Shown here one piece after another: positions 15,190-19,213 of a stretch of 19,213 bases of DNA. Source of the DNA: Bacteroides sp. CAG:530 (lineage in GTDB: Bacteria; Bacteroidota; Bacteroidia; Bacteroidales; Bacteroidaceae); contig FR881253.1 in the NCBI GenBank assembly GCA_000434735.1, positions 1 to 19,213 of the forward strand, written 5' to 3'. The position numbers were made by a program, and so were the translations under genes. Numbering within the stretch: position 1 is the stretch's first letter; each line of letters opens with the position of its first letter. The notes beneath the pieces were generated by a model, which saw nothing but the letters and a program-made list of their open reading frames with translations, was not told the origin of the DNA and ran no database searches.

Positions 15190-16407
15190 TTATTTATTGT
15201 TGAAATGCAAAGTATGTCCCATACGCATTTTCTTGGTAAGCAAGTAACGTTCGTTGTATTGGTTAGGAGTTACTTCGATGGGCACGTTTTCTACTATTTC
15301 CAATCCGTAAGCTTCCAGTCCTACACGTTTTACAGGGTTGTTAGTGAGTAGTCTCATCTTCTGTACACCAATTTCGCGCAGAATCTGAGCACCTACACCA
15401 TAGTCGCGTTCATCAGCCTGATGACCCAAGCAGAGGTTAGCGTCTACTGTATCCATTCCTTCTTCCTGCAACTTGTATGCTTTCATCTTTTCCATCAAGC
15501 CTATGCCGCGTCCTTCCTGAATGAGGTATACTATAGCGCCTTTACCTTCTTTATCAATCATCTGCATTGATTTGTGAAGCTGTTCACCGCAGTCGCAACG
15601 CAATGATCCGAAGATATCGCCTGTGGCACAAGATGAGTGTACGCGTACCAATACCGGTTCGTCGGGCTTGAATTCGCCTTTAATCAGGGCTACATGTTCC
15701 AGTCCGTTGCTTTTCTGGCGGAACGGGATGAGGCGGAAGTGTCCGTATTCTGTAGGCATGTCTACTTCTACGCCTTTCACTACAAGCGATTCCTGTTTCA
15801 AGCGATAAGCTATCAGTTCTGCTATAGAAATAAGCTTGAAGCCATATTCTTGAGCCATCTTATGCAGTTCTGGCAGACGAGCCATAGTACCGTCTTCGTT
15901 CATTACCTCCATCAGGGCAGCTGCAGGATAGAGTCCGCAGAGTTTTGCCAAATCTACAGCGGCTTCAGTATGTCCGGCACGGCGCAATACGCCTTTGTCT
16001 TGAGCATAAAGCGGGTTGATGTGTCCTGGGCGGCCGAATGTTTCGGGGGTTGAAGTGGGGTCTGCCAAAGCGCGGATTGTAGCGGCGCGGTCGGCAGCGG
16101 AAACACCTGTAGAGCATCCTTCCAATTTATCTACTGTTACTGTAAACGGTGTGCCCAGCATAGAGGTATTGTTAGTAACCTGAAATGGCAAATCGAGTTC
16201 TTTACAGCGCGACAAGGTGATAGGAGCACAAAGAACGCCGCGTGCATGTTTCAGCATGAAGTTTACCTTTTCTGGTGTGATGAGTTCTGCGGCTATAATC
16301 AAATCGCCTTCGTTCTCTCTGTCTTCATCGTCTACTACAATGACGAATTCTCCTTTGCGGAAATCTTCGAGAGCTTCTTCTACGGTATTCAGTTTTATGT
16401 TGTCCAT
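15190..16407 (-). CDS. ribBA: Bifunctional DHBP synthase / GTP cyclohydrolase II, 405 aa
   Basis: A fused enzyme for the two entry points of riboflavin synthesis. Residues 1-205 are 3,4-dihydroxy-2-butanone-4-phosphate synthase (ribulose 5-phosphate to DHBP): VDDEDRENEGDLI (25-37) binds Mg and substrate, followed by CSTGVSAADR (98-107) and RAGHTEAAVDLA (143-154). Residues 206-405 are GTP cyclohydrolase II (GTP to the diaminopyrimidine plus formate): zinc cysteines 260, 271 and 273 in SSCATGDIFGSLRCDCG, and the catalytic loop YLIQEGRGIGLMEKMKAY (294-311). Both halves look complete. There are only 45 bp after the permease gene, and I see no FMN riboswitch in that space, so expression probably follows the operon. 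Confidence 0.95.
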   Translation of the reverse strand: MDNIKLNTVEEALEDFRKGEFVIVVDDEDRENEGDLIIAAELITPEKVNFMLKHARGVLCAPITLSRCKELDLPFQVTNNTSMLGTPFTVTVDKLEGCSTGVSAADRAATIRALADPTSTPETFGRPGHINPLYAQDKGVLRRAGHTEAAVDLAKLCGLYPAAALMEVMNEDGTMARLPELHKMAQEYGFKLISIAELIAYRLKQESLVVKGVEVDMPTEYGHFRLIPFRQKSNGLEHVALIKGEFKPDEPVLVRVHSSCATGDIFGSLRCDCGEQLHKSMQMIDKEGKGAIVYLIQEGRGIGLMEKMKAYKLQEEGMDTVDANLCLGHQADERDYGVGAQILREIGVQKMRLLTNNPVKRVGLEAYGLEIVENVPIEVTPNQYNERYLLTKKMRMGHTLHFNNK

Positions 16408-16452
16408 GATGTTATGTATTAATTGTTTTTATACTATTTATATATGGGTTTA

Positions 16453-18354
16453 TTATTTATCTAATTGTTGGTCTTTTATTCGTTGTATTATCTTGTTGTC
16501 CGTCTCGATAATGACTTTCAGGTCTTTCTCCAGGCGGAAGCGGTATCGCCAGATGCGTAGGTAAGCTACTATACCGATAGGCAGGATAATACCGTAAAGC
16601 AGATTAAGCCAGCGGTTGTCGGACAGGCTCTTATGTGCCTTTACAGAAAGGAACGGATATTTCTCCATCATATTGATGATTGCCGCATCGCGTGTGTTCG
16701 AAAGGTCTTCTACTATGCCTTCCATCTGTTGGCTGATATTGGCTATCACGTCGTCATGCTTGTTATTTGTGAATATCTTGAAATAATTAGGCATGTGGCG
16801 TAATCTGTTATCTTGCAGATACTGCTTACACTCTGCGCTTATGCCGTTCATTATTTCAATGTCTTCAGCATAGAGCGGTGTCTGTATAATAACTTCCTTG
16901 CGGAACAAGTGACGCGATGGACGCAATCCCAACAGCTTTCTGATTACGGCTATATATACATCGAGGTTGAATACCACCGAGTCTTTATTTGCCTTATAAG
17001 TAAAGAAGCCTCCTATAGGTGCCAGTACCAAGGTACTCATCCATGTTCCTAATACTACGTTCATCTCTCCACTCTTCGCCACACGGGTAGCACCTGAGTC
17101 GATGATATAATAAATCACGAATATCAATACCGATATTACTACAGGCATACCCAGACCTCCTTTACGGATGATGGCTCCCAGTGGTGCCCCTATGAAGAAG
17201 AATATAAGACAAGCTAGCGACAAGGTGATTTTCTTGTTCCAGTCAGAACGGTGCGAGCGTATATCATCGTCGGTATCCTTGGTCATATAGCTCTTCATGT
17301 TCCATTCAGAGTTGAGCGATGTAAATTTCGACTGGGCGTAATTCAGTGTCTTCAGCTTTTCGGCCGATGTCATAGAGTTATATATACTATCGGTGTTTAT
17401 AACTCGTATATGCTCTTCTGCCATGCGTGTAGAGTCGGCAGGAGTCATTTCCGGTCGGTAAAAAGTGGTACGCATTGATTCATTGTACATGGCACGTCCT
17501 ACGCTGTCGCCGTGCTGTATCAGCGAGTCTACGGCTACAGAAATTTCGTGCATGTTCTTGATATCCGAACGGCGGTCAAGGAAACTTCCGTCAACCATGT
17601 TGAATTCCGAGCTAAACTGAATAAGCGTGTGCTTCTCTTTGAATGTCTCGCGTCGGTAAGGAACGTTTTTAGAAAGCGATGTTTGCGACTTCAAGTTCTC
17701 GAACTGTTCTCCGTTATACAGATGAAGGAACAGATGCTGCTTGTCGGCAGTCAGCTCCAGTTTACCTTCTTCGCCCCATATAATATGAGCGTTCTCAAAA
17801 CCGTCAGAGAAATTATAGATAAGAATATCTTTCAAGATACCCGTTTCGCGGTCTTTTTTCTTCACGTAGATATTATAGCCGTCAATTTCGGTATAGAAAA
17901 CACCTTCCGGAATATCCACTTCGGGCGATTTCTGTTTCATTGATACAAGCAGAGTCCACAGCTTTTTCTGTGCACGTGGTCCAGTTACGTTCTGAAAATA
18001 GAACGATGTACAAGCTATGGCAAAACAGAATATAATAACCGGCTGCATGATACGCAGCAAAGGGATGCCCGCCGCTTTCATTGAAAGCAACTCATAACGT
18101 TCTCCAAAGTTACCGAAAGTGATAAGTGCCGCCAAGAGGATGGCCAACGGCAGAGAAATAGGGATAAGAGTTAATCCCGAATAAAAGAAAAATTGCGCTA
18201 GTACGCTTATTTCCAAACCTTTACCCACGAGTTCATCTACATAACGCCATAGAAACTGCATCATGAAAATAAAAAGACAGATAAAGAAAGTGCCGGCAAA
18301 AACCAGCAAAAAACTCTTCAGGATGAATATATCAAGCTTTTTTATGCGTAGCAT
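16453..18354 (-). CDS. LptF/LptG-family (YjgP/YjgQ) LPS export permease with long C-terminal extension, 633 aa
   Basis: The inner-membrane subunit of the Lpt ABC exporter moves lipopolysaccharide out of the membrane toward LptC. Three N-terminal helices (about 12-34, 55-80, 100-120) and three C-terminal helices (about 376-396, 402-420, 435-455) frame a periplasmic beta-jellyroll (about 140-260) and a charged linker. ERYELLSMKAAGIPLLRI (85-102) is the coupling region that meets LptB. Residues 460-633 are additional to the usual 350-370-aa protein and contain a seventh likely helix (584-602, LLYGIILPIGIVAYLRIW). ATG 18354 was chosen because MLRIKKLDIFILK is the usual family opening; ATG 18369 adds five residues. 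The gene lies between the START-like gene and ribBA. Whether it is LptF or LptG is not decidable here. Confidence 0.88.
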   Translation of the reverse strand: MLRIKKLDIFILKSFLLVFAGTFFICLFIFMMQFLWRYVDELVGKGLEISVLAQFFFYSGLTLIPISLPLAILLAALITFGNFGERYELLSMKAAGIPLLRIMQPVIIFCFAIACTSFYFQNVTGPRAQKKLWTLLVSMKQKSPEVDIPEGVFYTEIDGYNIYVKKKDRETGILKDILIYNFSDGFENAHIIWGEEGKLELTADKQHLFLHLYNGEQFENLKSQTSLSKNVPYRRETFKEKHTLIQFSSEFNMVDGSFLDRRSDIKNMHEISVAVDSLIQHGDSVGRAMYNESMRTTFYRPEMTPADSTRMAEEHIRVINTDSIYNSMTSAEKLKTLNYAQSKFTSLNSEWNMKSYMTKDTDDDIRSHRSDWNKKITLSLACLIFFFIGAPLGAIIRKGGLGMPVVISVLIFVIYYIIDSGATRVAKSGEMNVVLGTWMSTLVLAPIGGFFTYKANKDSVVFNLDVYIAVIRKLLGLRPSRHLFRKEVIIQTPLYAEDIEIMNGISAECKQYLQDNRLRHMPNYFKIFTNNKHDDVIANISQQMEGIVEDLSNTRDAAIINMMEKYPFLSVKAHKSLSDNRWLNLLYGIILPIGIVAYLRIWRYRFRLEKDLKVIIETDNKIIQRIKDQQLDK

Positions 18355-18445
18355 TCTTATAATAATCATTATTCAGGACACAAAAGTAGCATAAAAAAAG
18401 GAGAGACAGACGATGTTTTGCAGTTTTTTAAAGATTATGTTAGGT

Positions 18446-18826
18446 CTATACTCCGCAAACGCGTCTCAGCTCTTCTATTTGAGAATCCCAAAGGTTTGTC
18501 AAGTCGTCTTCTTCGCCCTCTTCGGCAAAGTCGGTTATCTCAAGAGTGTGGTCGTTGGTAAGCTCTATATAATATATCTTCAGTTCGAAAAAAGTGCGTG
18601 GCTCTTCGTCGGTCCAGTGAAAGCGAACAAACGAGTCGGTGCGTGAGTTTATCAGTTCGGCTGTACGCATTTCGGTTTTTCCCCATCGGAAGCTGAACAT
18701 TTTTCCGTCGCGTGTTACGTTGTCGGCAAACCAGCGTTGTAATCCCGCAGGGGTGCTGATGGCATTCCATAGAATGTGTCCTGAAGCTGGTTTTAACGGA
18801 TATTCTATCTTTATTTTCTTTTTCAT
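18446..18826 (-). CDS. START-like (AHSA1/SRPBCC superfamily) domain protein, 126 aa
   Basis: A small cytosolic protein of the Bacteroidetes START-like group. The N-terminal strand KIKIEYPLKPASGHILWNAI, then TPAGLQRWFADNV (25-37) and WGKTEMRTAELI (48-59), follow the helix-grip pattern of Aha1-like proteins. It ends with the acidic stretch EEGEEDDLTNLW and a long C-terminal helix (about 108-124) that closes the hydrophobic cavity in this fold. Its ligand is unknown. No signal peptide or membrane segment is present. It is the first gene of the cluster running down to the aminotransferase, with about 90 bp before the permease start. It ends in TAG, with TAA two codons later. Confidence 0.8.
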   Translation of the reverse strand: MKKKIKIEYPLKPASGHILWNAISTPAGLQRWFADNVTRDGKMFSFRWGKTEMRTAELINSRTDSFVRFHWTDEEPRTFFELKIYYIELTNDHTLEITDFAEEGEEDDLTNLWDSQIEELRRVCGV

Positions 18827-18882
18827 AGTGTTTTGTTTTTAGTAGAAGGTGGCGTTTGTGCCTTCTTGTGTTTTATGTGGCG

Positions 18883-18891
18883 GCAAACTTA
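18883..18891 (-). promoter_or_regulatory. Bacteroidetes -7 box for the START-lptF-ribBA cluster
   Basis: On the minus strand TAAGTTTGC matches TAnnTTTGY exactly and lies about 57 nt before the START-like ATG. A short hairpin (AGAAGG at 18844-18849 with CCTTCT at 18861-18866) would fall in the leader. No clear -33 box is seen. Confidence 0.45.
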
Positions 18892-19045
18892 AAATAATTT
18901 TTTGTATACCACATGTTATTTCATGAGAAATTGCGATTAAAATTTTAAAAACTGAGAATTAAGCGTTTGAATCCAACAGTGATTAAACTTTTATTTCATT
19001 GCTCATGTCTTTTTACTTAGGTAATACCGAAGTAAAATTGTAATT
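18892..19045. other. AT-rich intergenic region, nothing recognised
   Basis: No gene, RNA or repeat could be supported. The DNA is AT-rich and separates the promoter candidate of the START-like gene from the possible remnant at the right edge. Confidence 0.4.
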
Positions 19046-19207
19046 TTACCGAAAAAAACGTAGTGCACCACAAAATGCCCCAAAGTAGGTCCATTCAGAG
19101 AACCACAAACTACCGAGCTTATCAAACTGAGCATCAGGCGTTTTATGGCTCATAACCGTATAATGTGTACCAGCTAAGCCTACACAAAGTGTCGCGAGAA
19201 GTGCACC
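19046..19207 (-). pseudogene. Possible short coding remnant at the right edge
   Basis: A minus-strand frame of 53 codons reads protein-like (for example THYTVMSHKTPDAQFDKLGS, then LWFSEWTYFGAFCGALRFFR) and ends at TAA 19048-19046. It is preceded by an in-frame TAG at 19210-19208, so it is not simply the open end of a longer ORF. The only internal ATG, at 19153, would give 35 residues. It has a membrane-protein flavour at both ends. I recognise no family. It may be the tail of a decayed gene or a chance open frame. Confidence 0.25.
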
Positions 19208-19213
19208 CTATTA

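Noticed and set aside
16408..16452. FMN riboswitch before ribBA
   Set aside because: Only 45 AT-rich bases separate ribBA from the permease gene, too short for the roughly 120-nt aptamer.
1..19213. CRISPR array, tRNA or rRNA genes
   Set aside because: No regularly spaced direct repeats, cloverleaf-like segments or rRNA signatures were seen on either strand.

Overview
The window looks like a chromosomal segment of a Bacteroidales bacterium, most likely Bacteroides or a close relative. The reasons are a SusC/SusD outer-membrane pair, an SpII lipoprotein with an acidic stretch after its lipid cysteine, matches to the Bacteroidetes -7 box TAnnTTTG, a START-like protein, and a fused RibBA. Fourteen of the protein-coding segments are well supported; twelve are on the minus strand and two on the plus strand.

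Layout. (1) Bases 1-536 are AT-rich accessory DNA. They hold a strong plus-strand terminator for a gene outside the window, the frameshifted C-terminus of an ISL3/ISAon1-type transposase, and a promoter candidate. (2) Bases 579-1292 (+) carry a short ECF-like sigma factor and, 3 bp later and in the same frame, a 63-aa protein whose N-terminus repeats a segment of the sigma factor. (3) A stem-loop at 1322-1354 terminates from both sides. (4) Bases 12825-1407 (-) form a tight seven-gene operon: SusC (broken by one in-frame TAG), SusD, a lipoprotein resembling the Mx1 zinc-metallopeptidase family, a TlpA-like thioredoxin, a subtilase homolog, a two-lobed retropepsin-like protein with a PDZ domain, and a second retropepsin-like protein fused to thioredoxin. 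(5) Bases 12826-13164 are a long non-coding leader. (6) Bases 18826-13231 (-) are a housekeeping cluster: START-like protein, LptF/LptG permease, ribBA, Bax-inhibitor/YccA-like protein, and aspartate aminotransferase, ending in a terminator at 13165-13200. (7) Bases 18827-19213 hold a promoter candidate and a possible coding remnant at the edge.

Main point. The SusCD operon encodes no carbohydrate-active enzyme. It encodes four protease-fold proteins and two thioredoxin domains. Three of the four protease folds have lost or altered catalytic residues: the subtilase has Gly and Ala where Asp and His belong, the metallopeptidase-like lipoprotein lacks HExxH, and the retropepsin-thioredoxin fusion has DLA and DTW where DTG belongs. 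Only the PDZ aspartyl protease keeps both DTG motifs. I infer a peptide or protein capture and import system in which protease folds serve as binding modules together with thiol-disulfide chemistry. The amber codon in SusC suggests that in this strain the importer is either inactivated or read through.
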